Notes: generated by a model from the letters alone, not told the origin. DNA of 64,000 bases from Undaria pinnatifida (GCA_012845835.1 JABAKD010000107.1:165021-229020), one strand, 5' to 3'; counted from the first letter of the stretch, positions 1 to 10,139 are shown. A program made the numbers and translations.

Positions 1-34
1 ATGTGACGCGCACCTCGGTCGTAGCACGCGTTGG
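1..34. mobile_element. MITE-A right-end fragment
   Basis: The window opens with the right terminus of the MITE-A family: an 'acctcggtcgtagcacgcg' end matching the inverted terminus GCGTGCTACGATAGAGGT seen in about ten other copies. The rest of the copy lies off the left edge. Confidence 0.6.
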
Positions 35-429
35 TAACCATCCTGTTTTGGGCATGCATATGCAAAAATAAACACAGCACGGTAAGCCTATGACCGCAAA
101 GAACAGGGGAGGGCGCGCGCGGGGGGGGGGGCGTCACTCGCGCCAGCCGCTGCAAGAAACAAAAAAAGGAACCCATCCCCCTCCGGTATTGTTGGTAATG
201 TTGACATGGCGCAGGTCAACCAATTAATTGTGCTTTCTGCTTTCTCCCTGTGTTTCAAAAGTCTATATTTTGTGTAGCATGCACGCGATTTTCTGTGTTC
301 ATTGAAATCAGCAAGTCGGCCGGCGAGCAAAGCGGGCCTAACATTTGACTTTATTGCTGGAGCAGTTGTTCCTCCGGGCCATGCTCGCGGGATCGCTTTT
401 CCTGAGCGTTGCGCAGCCAGGTGCAGAGG

Positions 430-745
430 CCATTTATTGCAATATTATATTCGAATTACTTGATAATAAACGGATGCATTTCCTTCCACAGCAGCTAGCT
501 GTCAGATTTTGCCCCCCTCAGAAACGGGTTTTTTTATGGCTTCCGCGCACGGACTGACTAACATCACCCTGTTGACCCAGATAGCTACACTGTAGTTGCA
601 AGGGGAGTCGCCGACCTCTATCCTTAATGAGGGCACACAACCCGTAATACGCGCGATCGGAGTATCCCACACAGCTTGCAAAGATGAGTTTCGACAATTT
701 TTTCGATCTCACAGTCTGGAGTGTATTTTATTTTTTTTAATACTC
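430..745 (-). repeat. G/C-run element (family B), minus-oriented copy
   Basis: Copy of a family found at least ten times here. Read on the minus strand the consensus begins near 'aatacactccagctgtgag', passes through 'cgatcgcgcgtattacggg' and 'ggtcggcgactccccttgca', then a 'cggaaactataaaacccg' block and G-rich runs. This copy has the first half. No coding capacity is visible. Confidence 0.75.
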
Positions 746-825
746 CGAGTATTAGACTAGTCTAATATGTATCACATGTATTAATAATAGGAGGTGTCCG
801 CACTGCTGTATATATATAATAAAAA

Positions 826-884
826 ATGAAAATACACTCCAGCTGTGAGATCGAAGATTTCGTCGAAACTCATCTTTGCAAGCT
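826..884 (+). repeat. Family B terminal fragment beside a splice donor
   Basis: Fifty-nine bases of the family B terminus ('atacactccagctgtgag' through 'ctttgcaagct') end about 20 nt downstream (in transcript sense) of the GST paralogue exon 1 donor. The first intron of that gene is therefore transposon sequence almost from its start. Confidence 0.65.
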
Positions 885-904
885 ATATATTATAATATAC
901 TCAC

Positions 905-1040
905 TTGGCTTGAGAGCGGCGAATTCCTCGGGCGAGAGTCGCTTGTCCTCCCACTCAAGACCAGATAGCTCCAGAGCCCAGCGCGCCGCCTCGGCCGCGC
1001 CTTCAAAATCAAAGTACTTCAAGACCAGCTTGGGGGCCAT
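905..1040 (-). CDS. GST: Glutathione S-transferase paralogue, first exon (partial gene)
   Basis: Start ATG at 1040-1038; 45 codons plus one base, ending CCA-A|GTGAGT at 905/904. The translation opens MAPKLVLKYFDFEGAAEAAR and has the beta-alpha-beta start of a GST thioredoxin-like domain with the GSH-activating Tyr at residue 9. Length and splice phase are identical to exon 1 of the complete GST at 27,868-42,405, and the bases just upstream of the ATG also match, so this is a second gene copy in the same orientation. Exons 2-6 are not found in bases 1-904 and must lie beyond the left edge if they exist. The same frame stays open upstream to another ATG at 1295, adding 85 residues with a hydrophobic stretch. 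The first exon is well supported; whether the gene is intact cannot be judged. Confidence 0.85.
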
Positions 1041-1295
1041 ACTTGCTGTTGGGTGATGTCCGATGTGCAGTTTTGCTGTAGGAGCGGTGTGCTTCGGTAG
1101 ATGCTGCTTCCGGTTCGACTTGGCAGGTAGGTGTGGTTCAGTGTTGTGCGCTTCGCGAGAGCAGGACTCTCGGCGTAGAGGCAGCGGGGCGAAACACGTG
1201 AAGCGGGGAATTAAGAGAGCGAGAAAGGCGAGCGATAGGGAAAGGGTGCAGGTTGAGGTTGTTGGTTTTGGGTTTGTATCCAAGCCTGATGGCAT
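1041..1295 (-). other. In-frame N-terminal extension of the GST paralogue (possible targeting presequence)
   Basis: An 85-codon open extension runs in frame into the GST start. It holds a hydrophobic segment (LSLSLAFLALLIP) followed by FTC-FAPLPLRR, then a stretch rich in basic residues, Ser, Thr, His and Pro. That layout resembles the signal peptide, Phe motif and transit peptide of plastid proteins in algae with secondary red plastids. The complete GST gene has an in-frame TAA roughly ten codons upstream of its ATG and no such extension. It could equally be an open 5' UTR. Confidence 0.35.
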
Positions 1296-1491
1296 TCAAC
1301 GTGCGGTTGTGAATACATTTTACTACCTGTGTAACTGGTATTATAGACTGAGTATCAAGTACAGTAGTATGGTGTGTATGTATGTGTAGACTAGTGAAGT
1401 TTAGTTGAGTAATTAGTGCATTTAATCTTTATCTGTTTTGTTGGGGGAGCGGTGCGGGAGGGGGGGCTATCAGAGGTTGGTTGAAACGTTT

Positions 1492-1762
1492 GACGCATGC
1501 TACGATAACTTATAGGTATAACTTTTTTTGGCGAAATTGATTTCTGAATGTTGGGGCCCCTTAATAACCCAAATCGTCGGAAAAATTGGCAATTTTATTT
1601 TAATGATTATCGTTGTGTACCTAGGTCATGGGATGTTCCATCCGGGAAGCGGTCATATTTTTTCTCCAAATCAGTTTCAAGGGAGAGGTCTTAAGCTCCG
1701 CATGTTAGGGACCTCAGAAAAAAACAAGGGTTGATGCACCTCTTTATCGTAGCACCCGTCGT
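1492..1762. mobile_element. MITE-A copy
   Basis: About 270 bp with inverted ends 'gacgcatgctacgata' and 'tatcgtagcacccgtc'. Internal blocks are shared with other copies: AAATCGTCGG, a 'tgtacctaggtcatgggatg' block, and 'ggagaggtcttaagctcc'. No transposase is encoded; it is a non-autonomous DNA transposon. The left TIR has a small insertion. Confidence 0.85.
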
Positions 1763-2330
1763 TTAAAACTTTAGGATTCGGACCGACTATAAATACGTAG
1801 TCTATCATTCTATATGTGGATTTTGTCCTTCCTTTTTCGGAAGAGATGTACGTTATCGCAAGAAGAGCAGGGGCGCGGCTACGCGGCATTACGTCAATAA
1901 TCCACTTTTGACGAACTCACCGCTATATATTACCAATAATAGGGATAATTGACAATAATAATGTGTTTTGCGCCCGGGGACGTATGTATGTTGTATGCCC
2001 TCTTCGCCCCGGGAGACGTATGTGTATGCCCTCTTCGCCCCCTGGGCCTGTACCTCGCCCACTGGATGGTAGCAGTGTAGAGCTATTATCAAGTGTAAAT
2101 CGAGGTTTACCATGATAGTATTAGTACAACATAACCTATCGTATACCTGGTGGTATATTTTGGAGGAGACTGCCTGGAACTGCAGCAAAAATAACAATAC
2201 ATGTTTCGTCAAGTGCTTTACATTTGACCGCGCGAGAAGTCACTTGACGATGGTCGGGAGTGGCGGAATGTTTTGTCACACTTGACTGGTGGAATGTTCA
2301 TCGCTACAGACGTGTTTCGCTTGACCAAAC
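1763..2330. other. Interval without a recognised gene
   Basis: No convincing ORF. Contains a short direct duplication of a 'tatgccctcttcgcccc' block near 1998-2040 and AT-rich sequence. Confidence 0.5.
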
Positions 2331-3150
2331 TTAGTTTACGTTGTAGACCCCCTGCAATCCATGGCCACTACTGTGAACGTCCCGAGGCCAAAGCCCTCTC
2401 CAACCGTCGGGGGCGTCATACGCTTCCCGTGCGTCCCATAGGGTGGCGTACGCCACTCTTCTCCCCCGCGTGTCGATGGTTACTGTCGCTGGCGCTTTTC
2501 GGCGCAGTTCCGCGAGCGCGTTGATGGCGTCCATTGGGGGGTGGAAGGCCTCCTTCATGAAATCGCGGGCGGCGCCTCTGTCGCGCAATACAGCACTCGG
2601 CAAGACTATGAACAGGCCCCCAAGAGTTTTACCCCTAGATACAGCGGTGTACCCCTGGCCCTGGGCGAAGAATCCTCTACTCGGAATCCACACGGCAACC
2701 CGCTCGAACCCAACACCCTGTACCCTATGTATGGTCATACAAGCGGCGACCATGAGCGGCCACTGTTTCACTATGTACGCTCCGCTGACGGCAACTCCCC
2801 TGCAGAACGGAACCCATACGGCCTTGTCCTCGAAAGGCTGCAGCTTGACTCTGCTCCCTTTCCCCTTACCAGTCGTTAGCTCTACCTCAACCCACGCCGG
2901 CCTTTTGTGGGCGAGGGTGGAAGCGATGAGGCAGAGAGAGCTCTGCAAATGTGTATTGGAACAGTTGGTCTCCCCAGTCGTCAAGATACCGCTCTGCTGT
3001 AAGGACGTTCCGCTGCATTTTGTGCAGAGATTCAAACGCAGCACCAGGTGGTGGTACGCCGTGACGTTTGAAGAGGGCGAAGAACACGCAGCCGCTGAGG
3101 AGGAGGAGTGTAGAACGAGCGAAGGGGCTCATAGCAGACACCCACAGCAC
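2331..3150 (-). pseudogene. PIF1/Helitron-like helicase relic, C-terminal part
   Basis: The minus strand from about 2,890 down encodes a PIF1-superfamily helicase C-terminal region. A 'QWPLMVAACMTIHRVQG' segment corresponds to the conserved PL-x-AxAxTIHKxQG motif, and 'GQGYTAVSRGKTLGGLFI' to the GQxYVALSRxxxxxGL motif VI. Upstream of 'AHKRPAWVEVELTTGKGKG' the homologous frame changes, and the parts at 2,887-3,150 are in another frame. The Walker A half of a helicase (and any Rep/HUH domain) is absent; 98-bp tandem repeats replace it. This is a truncated, frame-damaged copy. PIF1-like helicases of this type are common in Helitrons, but without a Rep domain that origin is inferred. Confidence 0.75.
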
Positions 3151-3159
3151 GCTCCGGAG

Positions 3160-3258
3160 ACCACCAGCGCCGGGTTGGCAGGCCAGCCGAAGGGTGCTTG
3201 TATGCTACGACTAGCAGTGTAGAGTGTGTTGGTGTTCGTGTGTGTGTCCCAAAATGCA
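3160..3258. repeat. Solo copy of the 98-bp repeat
   Basis: A diverged copy of the 98-bp unit found in tandem from 3,501, with the 'gttggcaggccagccgaagg' and 'gtagagtgtgttggtgttcg' blocks. Confidence 0.8.
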
Positions 3259-3500
3259 CCCACGAGGTGGTTGTTTGCGTGCGAGGGTGTAGTTCGTCAC
3301 GCCGTTTGATTTGAATCGCAGCCGTTTAAAGTTTATGGTTTTGCAAGGACGAGGAGGGTTTTTTGGGAAGGGATTTTTTTGTCCGCAGCCCAGGGCACAA
3401 CGAAGTGAAATGTTTGTGTGTTGTGTTGTTTTATTTTTTGTTGTCCCGCATCGTGATGTAGCAGGATCGAACAGCAGAGGCGCAAACGTTCCAGCGCATG

Positions 3501-3796
3501 CACCACCAGCGCTGTGTTGGCAGGCCAGCCGAAGGGTGCTTGTATGCTACTACTAGCAGTGTAGAGTGTGTTGGTGTTCGTGTGTGTGTCCCAAAATGCA
3601 CCACCAGCGCTGGGTTGGCAGGCCAGCCGAAGGGTGCTTGTATGCTACTACTAGCAGTGTAGAGTGTGTTGGTGTTCGTGTGTGTGTTCCAAAATGCACC
3701 ACCAGCACTGGGTTGGCAGGGCAGCCGAACGGTGCTTGGATGCTAGTAGCAGTGTCGGGGGGGGGCGACGCGCCCCCCCCCGAACCCCCCCCCCCG
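3501..3796. repeat. 98-bp tandem repeat, three units
   Basis: Units start at 3501, 3599 and 3697, each beginning 'caccaccagc' and containing 'gttggcaggccagccgaa', with 98-nt spacing. The last unit decays into a C/G-rich run (3,757-3,800). Together with the solo copy at 3,160 the units flank the lost 5' side of the helicase relic. Confidence 0.9.
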
Positions 3797-4309
3797 GGCC
3801 CGACACAGTGTGCGTTGGAAGGACCCTCACCAGTGTGCGTTCGAAAAAGTACATGGAAAAACTATAGTATGTATTTTTAACAAAATCGGCTAAGTACGGT
3901 GACGCACTTTCGATCATTTCCGTTTTAGCGCAAGAGCTTCGATCTGTCTGTAGAGTGCAGGGATCTGGCGTTTTGGATCCACGCTTTAATTTATTTGTGC
4001 ATTTATTTCCTGGTAGTGTGTGAAATGGGCGCTCGAAGAGCAAGTGCGCACCGCCCGACACCTGATGCAGAACGGCAGAACTCACTCATCGGTCTTCAAT
4101 CGACCAATACAGGCGTGTGAGTGTGCCTCTGCATTTCATCAAGAGCAGAAGAGAGATCCCTTTGGAGCAGTAGCGATCGACGTCCACCGCATGTTCCATG
4201 ATGGCTCGACACTAAAAAACCCGAGCATCAGGCCTTGGCCGGACCTCCGCTGGCCTGCCACATATACCACCTAATATCGAAACCCGCCAGAGTAATAAAC
4301 ACTTCCACG
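3797..4309. other. Interval without a recognised gene
   Basis: Unique-looking sequence. Short ORFs on both strands show no motif or codon signature. Confidence 0.5.
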
Positions 4310-4955
4310 CCGTGGATATCGCCTCGTTATCATTTTAGAGCCGTCCATGCCGCTGCTGCAATTTCCACCCACCCCCGCCCCCAACGTCCCCTCCTTCCCC
4401 ACCACCCGCACCATCGCCTAGACCTAGCACCACGCGTGTAGCAAGCCCCTACATCTATGCGACCTAAAGCCCTCCCGCCTCGCCCCCCGCCCCCCCCCGC
4501 CACATTCTCCCCCCCTCCCCCACAAGAAATATTAATAGTTTCCACGCACAAATTGACCTGCCCCACCCGTCCCCTCCCCCCCCTCCCCCCCTCCCGCCCC
4601 CCTTTTGATCAAAATCAGGCCCCCACGTCCTTAAAACTCCGCCCTCCCCTCACCGGATATTCGACTTACAGGATACACTTGATAAACTGATGCATTTCCT
4701 TCCACAGCTGTCAGATTTTGTCCCCCTCAGAAACGGGTTTTATAGTTTGCGCGCACAGACTGCCTAACATCACCCTGTTGACGCTGATAGCTACACTGTA
4801 GTTGCAAGGGGAGTCGCCGACCTATATCTTTAAATTTAATGAGGACACACAAACCGTAATACGCGCGATCGGAGTATCACACACAGCTTGCAAAGATGAG
4901 TTTCGACACAATATTCGATCTCACAGCTGGAGTGCATTTTAATTTTTAAAACATA
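4310..4955 (-). repeat. Family B element, near full-length, minus-oriented
   Basis: Read on the minus strand it starts at 'tccagctgtgagatcgaat' (about 4,940) and continues through the 'cggaaactataaaacccg'-like block (a 'cgaactataaaacccg' variant), two G-rich runs and 'gggttgctacacgcgtgg' to a 'catggacggctc' end. The homopolymer runs sit at the same internal positions as in other copies. Confidence 0.85.
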
Positions 4956-5084
4956 CACGGGGTTCACAGGAATTTGCGTACAAACCCGGTAGACCCAAGT
5001 AACCCACTCAAAAACTTAGCTCACACTATAGACCTAGTCTACAACACTACTTCTTGTTTTTTGCATACTGAATTCCACATATAT

Positions 5085-5740
5085 ATGTCTGGTTTTGTCC
5101 CCCTCAATGCGGGTCATTGTACAGTTTCCGTGCAAAGAGCAAGGTTGAACGTCTTAGTCCTTGGACCCTGGCTTTTAATATTACCAGGGGAGTCACCGAC
5201 CTGTATTCTTCATGAGGGTGTACGCACCCCGTATCACGCGCGATCGAAGCAACACACGCAGCTTGCAAAGCTGAGAGTTTTGTTCAATTTCCTTTTCGTT
5301 CGGTCGATCTCACGGCTGAATGAAGTGTATTTTTCATTTTAAATAATTATTTAAAAAAAAAATACACTGCTGCATGCAGTCAGTGAGATCGGAGATTTCA
5401 TCGAAACCCATATTTGCAAGCTGTGTGTGTTATTCTGATCGCGCGTATGGCTTGGCGTGTGTCCTTGTTAAATAAATGTAGACTATGCTTGAAGTAGATC
5501 GGCGACTCTCCCCTTAGAACTAACTAGCTTATTTACCCGAGTCAACATCAACAAGATGATGCTTATGAATCTGTGCACGGAAAAAATGAAACCTGTTTCT
5601 GAGGGGAACAAAATCTGCCGATTGGCAAGTAAGTGGAATGCGTCAATGTATTATCTATATGTTGTAAGTCGTATAACCGGTGAATGAATGTAGTCTAGAG
5701 CTGTTTCTTCAACCGGGGGGTGGGGGGAAGATTCCACACC
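5085..5740. repeat. Two family B copies head to head
   Basis: 5,085-5,345 (minus-oriented, diverged) and 5,350-5,740 (plus-oriented) meet at their termini across an AT-rich centre, forming an imperfect inverted repeat. Both retain the 'cgatcgcgcgtat' and 'gtcggcgactc' landmarks or their complements. Confidence 0.75.
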
Positions 5741-5786
5741 CTGAACAACTATGACTTAACAATTAACTAGTTAGTTGGTCTGGGAG

Positions 5787-6111
5787 GCAACTACCGGGTA
5801 GTTGCCTCCAGGCAACTAGTTGCGCAAGATTCTGGACCGAGAGTTGTTTACAGGCAACTAGTTGCGCAAGATTCTGCAAGCCGAGGGTTGTTTACAGGCA
5901 ACTAGTTGCGCAACATTCTGAGCCGAGAGTTGTTTACAGGCAACTAGTTGCGCAACATTCTGAACCGAGAGTTGTTTACAGGCAACTAGTTGCCCGGGGA
6001 GTTGTCAAGAAGAACAACTAGTTGCCCGGGGGGTTGTTATATCAGAACAGTTTGTTGCCCGGGTAGTTGCCACTATCCGGGTAGTTGTCACGACAACTGA
6101 CAACTACCCGG
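5787..6111. repeat. 42-bp repeat array with palindromic sites (array 1)
   Basis: The 12-bp palindrome GCAACTAGTTGC occurs at 5812, 5854, 5898, 5940 and 5982, within a 42-44 bp unit that also carries 'accgagagttgtttacag'. Further palindromes bound the array: gaggcaactacc-g-ggtagttgcctc at its left, and ccgggtagttgtc/gacaactacccgg (arms 6077-6089 and 6099-6111) at its right. The array ends about 50 nt before the ATG at 6165. Confidence 0.95.
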
Positions 6112-6164
6112 ACAGGCGTGCACACTCGCACACACCCCACCAGCACGCAAGCGCACGCGCACCC

Positions 6165-7068
6165 ATGGTGACTGCTCCACCAGCCAACGCTACACCAGCA
6201 CCAGCAGCAGATGGTGGCCAGCAGTCGGCACAAGCGGCAGTCATGGTGGTCGATGATGATGGCTCATCAGCAGGAGGAGATAACGAGGTGCGTATCATCC
6301 ATACAGCAGTGTACCTCCACCTTTCTCTCATGTGCACATGTTCATGAAGCATCGTACATACAGCACTTGAAAAAGGGCGGTCCGCGGAAACGCGTTGTTC
6401 GTTGTGTGTGTGTAGTTGCGTGCGTGTGCGTAGTTGTGTGTGTAGTCTAGTTTGTGTGTGCAGGTTGTGTGTTCCAGTGTACATCCAAAACTAAAAAAAA
6501 CGAAAGGTCCATGTCAGCCAGGTGAAATTCGATAAATGAGTTTTGTGGTTGTGGTGGTTTGGAGGGTCGCGAGGGCACCAGACGACTACAATCCTAATCC
6601 TGCCCCCAGCATCAACTGCATGCAGCCTCAATCTCACAAACTGAAACTTCCTCAAACTTGTTGCCCATACAGACGGCTCAGACGGTGACCGCTGCGATCA
6701 ACGCCTTCACGCCCCCGTCGACGCGCACGCTTTTGCCGAAGCCTGCTCGGGCGTCGTCGGAAGCCTGGAAGTACGGCCTGAAGCTCAAGGTTAACGCCAC
6801 CGGCAAGGTCGTTTTCGCGTGCTTCGGCGATTCGAAGTGCCGAAGCAACTCAGGGAAGGGCATTTTCGTTGGGCTGTCGAGAGTCGCGCTCTCCAACGCC
6901 ACGGACACATTGATGCCGTGGCATGTTCCCTTTTCGGCCCCAGACACTGATCGCCTTCAGTACCCTTCAGTACCAATGGATACAGTAGTCATACGGTCCT
7001 CAGATGGCCTCGCTCGTAGACAGGGTTGGTTGATGAAAGCGAGGCGTAGACTTAGTATGCGTGCTTGA
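6165..7068 (+). CDS. Small protein with hAT-transposase-like zinc finger, two exons
   Basis: Exon 1 is 6165-6287 (41 codons, Ala/Pro/Asp-rich, ends GAG|GTGCGT). Exon 2 starts at 6673 after CCCATACAG and stays in phase 0. Codons of exon 2 are strongly G/C-ending until about 6,930, as expected of real coding sequence. It encodes 'SSEAWKYGLKLKV', then 'VVFACFGDSKCRSN' and a later His, resembling the BED-like finger (W-x-G, C-x5-C, then His) at the N-terminus of hAT transposases in protists. The frame ends at TGA 7066-7068, giving about 172 residues, so a catalytic domain is missing. The last ~45 codons are less convincing and the true exon may end earlier. It is either a transposase relic or a domesticated zinc-finger gene; expression is unknown. 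Confidence 0.55.
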
Positions 7069-7337
7069 ATTTCATTTTTTTCTCTTCCTTGGTGTGTTCG
7101 GCATCGACGGTACAGTAGTAGTAGTTTCAGGTTGATGCTTGCAGTCTCTTCCTCTTTTGCGACCAGCGTGGTCATCGTTTTTCTGGAGTTGCTCGGGGGA
7201 TCGCTCCCGCGCTAGAGAGGACCCGCGGCCATCGACCTAGTTGGACGTGATACATGCACCAGGCAGCAGGAACGACCCAAATTAATTAAGTGTGCTCTAT
7301 TTTCTGCTATTTTTATTTTTACTGTCGCAACTATAAC

Positions 7338-7725
7338 CAACTAAAGTTAGTTGTTTCGGAGGCAACTACCGGGTAGTGGCCTCCAGGCAAATAGTTGCGC
7401 AAGATTCTGAACCAGCAGTTGTTTACAGGTAACTAGTTGCGCAAGATTCTGGACCGAGAGTTGTTTACAGGCAACTAGTTGCGCAAGATTCTGGACCGAG
7501 AGTTGTTTATAGGCAGCTAGTTGCGCAAGATGCTGGACCGAGAGTTGTTTACAGGCAACTAGTTGTGCAAGATGTTGAACCGAGAGTTGTTTACAGGCAA
7601 CTAGTTGCGCAAGATTCTGAGCCGAGAGTTGTTTACAGGCAACCAGTTGCGCAAGATTCTGAACCGAGAGTTGTTTACAGGCAACTAGTTGCACAACATT
7701 CTGAACCGAGAGTTGTTTGGCAAGC
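7338..7725. repeat. 42-bp repeat array with palindromic sites (array 2)
   Basis: Eight units start at exactly 42-nt steps: 7387, 7429, 7471, 7513, 7555, 7597, 7639, 7681. Three keep the perfect palindrome GCAACTAGTTGC; the others differ by one base. The left boundary repeats the gaggcaactaccgggtag motif of array 1, in direct orientation. The stop-free frames across it are an effect of the 14-codon period, not genes. Confidence 0.95.
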
Positions 7726-7754
7726 AACTACCAACTACTGTAGTTGTACACGGT

Positions 7755-7945
7755 GTGGAAGATTTCTAACATTTTAGATCGTATAAATGTAGAGGTGTTT
7801 ACTGTACGCGTGATGCGAGGTCTAAGCGATGGTGGGAGTGGCTGGGAAGGAGAGGGCGGGGGTGGGGAAGGTAAAATTAAGCTTGAAGACCTACGCATGA
7901 ATTGGAGCTACCGCATAGATGGCTCTGTGAGAAGTTATGATATCA
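7755..7945 (+). repeat. Family B fragment
   Basis: Matches the middle-to-3' part of family B: 'gtataaatgtagaggtgttt', 'tgcgaggtctaagcgatgg', a G-rich run and 'catagatggctctg'. It continues after an insertion at about 8,480. Confidence 0.65.
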
Positions 7946-8004
7946 TGGTGCCATTTGTGGAACCGCATTGCATCAATAATATATGTACGATGGGGTATTG
8001 TGTC

Positions 8005-8110
8005 CAGGGCAATTCGCCGTCCAAGGAATAGTGTAGTAGTCGGGGAGATTCGCCGTCTAAGGATTAGTGTGGTAGTTGGGGAGATACGCCGTCAAAGGTA
8101 TTGTGTGAAT
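8005..8110. repeat. Short tandem repeat, about 37-bp unit, three copies
   Basis: Three copies of a unit with 'ttcgccgtc(c/t)aagga(a/t)tagtgt' separated by about 37 nt, each followed by 'gtagt(c/t)ggggagat'. Confidence 0.75.
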
Positions 8111-8479
8111 CACGCGAGGAATATTTTATAAGTGTATTGCAGTATGTGGCATGTTATGTTATATAGGCATGGATATTTCATCAGGCGGACTATCCATGGG
8201 GAAACGTTCCTATATATATTTGTGTGGTACGTACGTGACCTATCGTCAGTATGCATGGCTTAGCCGCGTGAGTGCATTGTGTGGTACGATAGAATTATCC
8301 AAGTATGGGACCAGTGCGCTTGTCGCTATTTATGGTTCGGGGACGAGGCGAGCTTGGGGGAGGGAGGGCCTCTCTTGGTCACTCCCACTTCCAACTTCCA
8401 ATTTCCCCCTCTTCCTCCCATCATCCTCTCCGGGGGAGGCAATAATAATATACACGCTCGAACGGCAAAGAGATTATGT

Positions 8480-8620
8480 ATCCATCACCTGTCGGGTAGT
8501 GGTGTTTATTACTCTGACGGGTTTTTTTCTTTAGGTGGGGCGGCAAGCGGAGGAGGGGGGAGTTTTTGTGCATGTGGGGGGGGTGATGTTTGGTGGGGCG
8601 GCGGGAGAGGGGGGGGGAAT

Positions 8621-8656
<36 letters not shown>

Positions 8657-8660
8657 CGGG
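8480..8660 (+). repeat. Family B 3' segment with G homopolymer
   Basis: 'ggtgtttattactctgacgg' and 'aggtggggcgg' match family B 3' ends elsewhere. The G-rich tract at about 8,612-8,669 is among the longest here. Open frames reading it are artefacts. Confidence 0.7.
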
Positions 8661-9075
8661 GGGGGGGGTGTACTCAGTTTGTGCATGGCCGTAGTCGTGT
8701 GACCATAGACCTTCGCATCCCTACTGTGCCGGGACGGAGCACGTAGGGTTTTCGCCACCCAGGCGGACATTGCATGTACCAAGATCAAAGCGCCGTAAGG
8801 TATTCGGCGAGTCGCATGAAGACTGAACTGCATCCTTCCAAGAACCACTGGTATGACGGACTTCGGCACCTCGTGCCTACTTTCTTGTTTATGGATGACA
8901 GCGCCAATGACTTACTTTGCTTTTTGGTGTGGGCACTCCAGACACAGCAATTGGTATTACTAGGTAACTCCCTCGTGGGTACCTTCCCATATTCACACTA
9001 CTACTACGTGATGCGATCATTCCCCTTGTGCGGACGTAAGATGCTCCACCCGGGACATCATTATCAAACTCGATC
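8661..9075 (-). mobile_element. Repeat D: retroelement-like 3' end with C-tail
   Basis: About 415 bp homologous to 33,620-34,005. On the minus strand both copies end 'cactgagtacacccccccc' and share a short conserved translation (AMHKLSTPPP at the end). The terminus resembles that of the non-LTR element at 29,817 (atgagtacgcccccc), so this may be the 3' end of a related retroelement. No reverse transcriptase is visible here. Confidence 0.55.
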
Positions 9076-9110
9076 ACCATCATGGTGACCGCAGAAAAAA
9101 ACGGCACCCT

Positions 9111-9734
9111 TGTTGCCTAGCTCACGCAATGACTAGCACCTTTTACAGCGTCGTTGCCCACCAACGCCAACCCCAATGTACATAAAGCGGGAAGGGGGGG
9201 GGGGGGGGGGGGGGGGGGGGCGGAGGTGGATGCGAGTAGAATATTCTACCTGTGTGCTAAATGCAGATACACAATATTTTGAAGATATATACTATGAGAT
9301 GGACGAACGAGCGGAAAAATAATGCTCGGTGGTATTTATTACGTTAGTGGTATGACACAATGATTTTTCATTTCTTTCTGTAAAACATACACGCTCTGGT
9401 TAATACAAAGTAGTCCAAAAGTCTACGAGTATCACGAAATAGTTTCCTCTGCTGGAATTGACTGACTACTTTCTATTGTGGTCCCTAATTTTTAATAATT
9501 GAAACCCGTCGAGCTCTAGTGCACCTACAATTTCAATTAATAGAGGATAACCAGGCCCTTTTGTTCAGACAACTCCCATTGATGCTCCCAAATATATATA
9601 TGGTCGAAGCAAATGCTATTAATAGTTGCCCCACCGAACTCGGTTGCTGAGCCCATAGTCTATTGCCATTTACTACCCAATTCTATTGTAGTACAAGCGA
9701 CACTTTAATTGCAGCATATTGTCGCTGACAAGTA
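9111..9734. other. AT-rich interval without a gene
   Basis: A G homopolymer (about 9,187-9,220) followed by 'gaggtggatgcgag' and 'tattctacctgtgtgctaaa', shared with 52,780-52,870 (family B tail). The remainder is AT-rich with no coding signal. Confidence 0.55.
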
Positions 9735-10070
9735 TCCAGGCAATTCCATTTGCTAGACAACTTTGTAAATCAACTATCCAGGCAATTCCTATTTAATAGA
9801 CAACTTTGTAAATCAATTATCCAGGTAATTCCATTAACTAATAGGCAATTTTGTGAATCATTTAGCCAGGCAATGCCATTGAATAGATAACTTTGCAAAC
9901 CAATTATCCACGCAATTCCATTTAATAGACAACTTTGCTAACCAATTATCCAGGCAGTTCCATTTCGTAGACAGCCTTGCAAATCAACAATCTAGGCAAT
10001 TCCATTTCAATTGATAACTTTCCTTGCAAAGCAAATATTCAGGCAATAATTCCAATTAATAGACAACCCC
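9735..10070. repeat. Degenerate tandem repeat, 42-43 bp period
   Basis: About eight diverged units of 'ccaggcaattccattt' + 'agacaactttg(t/c)aaa' + 'tcaattat'. The period of 42-43 bp and the CAGGCAA start echo the arrays at 5.8 and 7.4 kb, but the unit is AT-rich and has no GCAACTAGTTGC palindrome. Confidence 0.85.
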
Positions 10071-10139
10071 CCAGTTCAATTGTGGTCACAATAGAGTATT
10101 ACTAAAATTTATAGATGAAATTGTGCAAAATCTTTTTTC

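Noticed and set aside
2443..3222. 259-codon plus-strand ORF
   Set aside because: Antisense of the PIF1-like helicase, whose motifs are unambiguous on the minus strand.
5812..7725. CRISPR array (regularly spaced repeats)
   Set aside because: The whole 42-bp unit is conserved, with no unique spacers, and the context is eukaryotic.
7347..7727. 126-residue minus-strand ORF with 14-residue repeats
   Set aside because: The 42-bp satellite is a multiple of 3 and stop-free; no start context, exon structure or domain.
8531..8746. Proline/glycine-rich protein ORFs over G/C runs (also at 10.4, 50.4, 54.5 kb)
   Set aside because: Homopolymer translation within family B; run lengths vary, so frames are not conserved.
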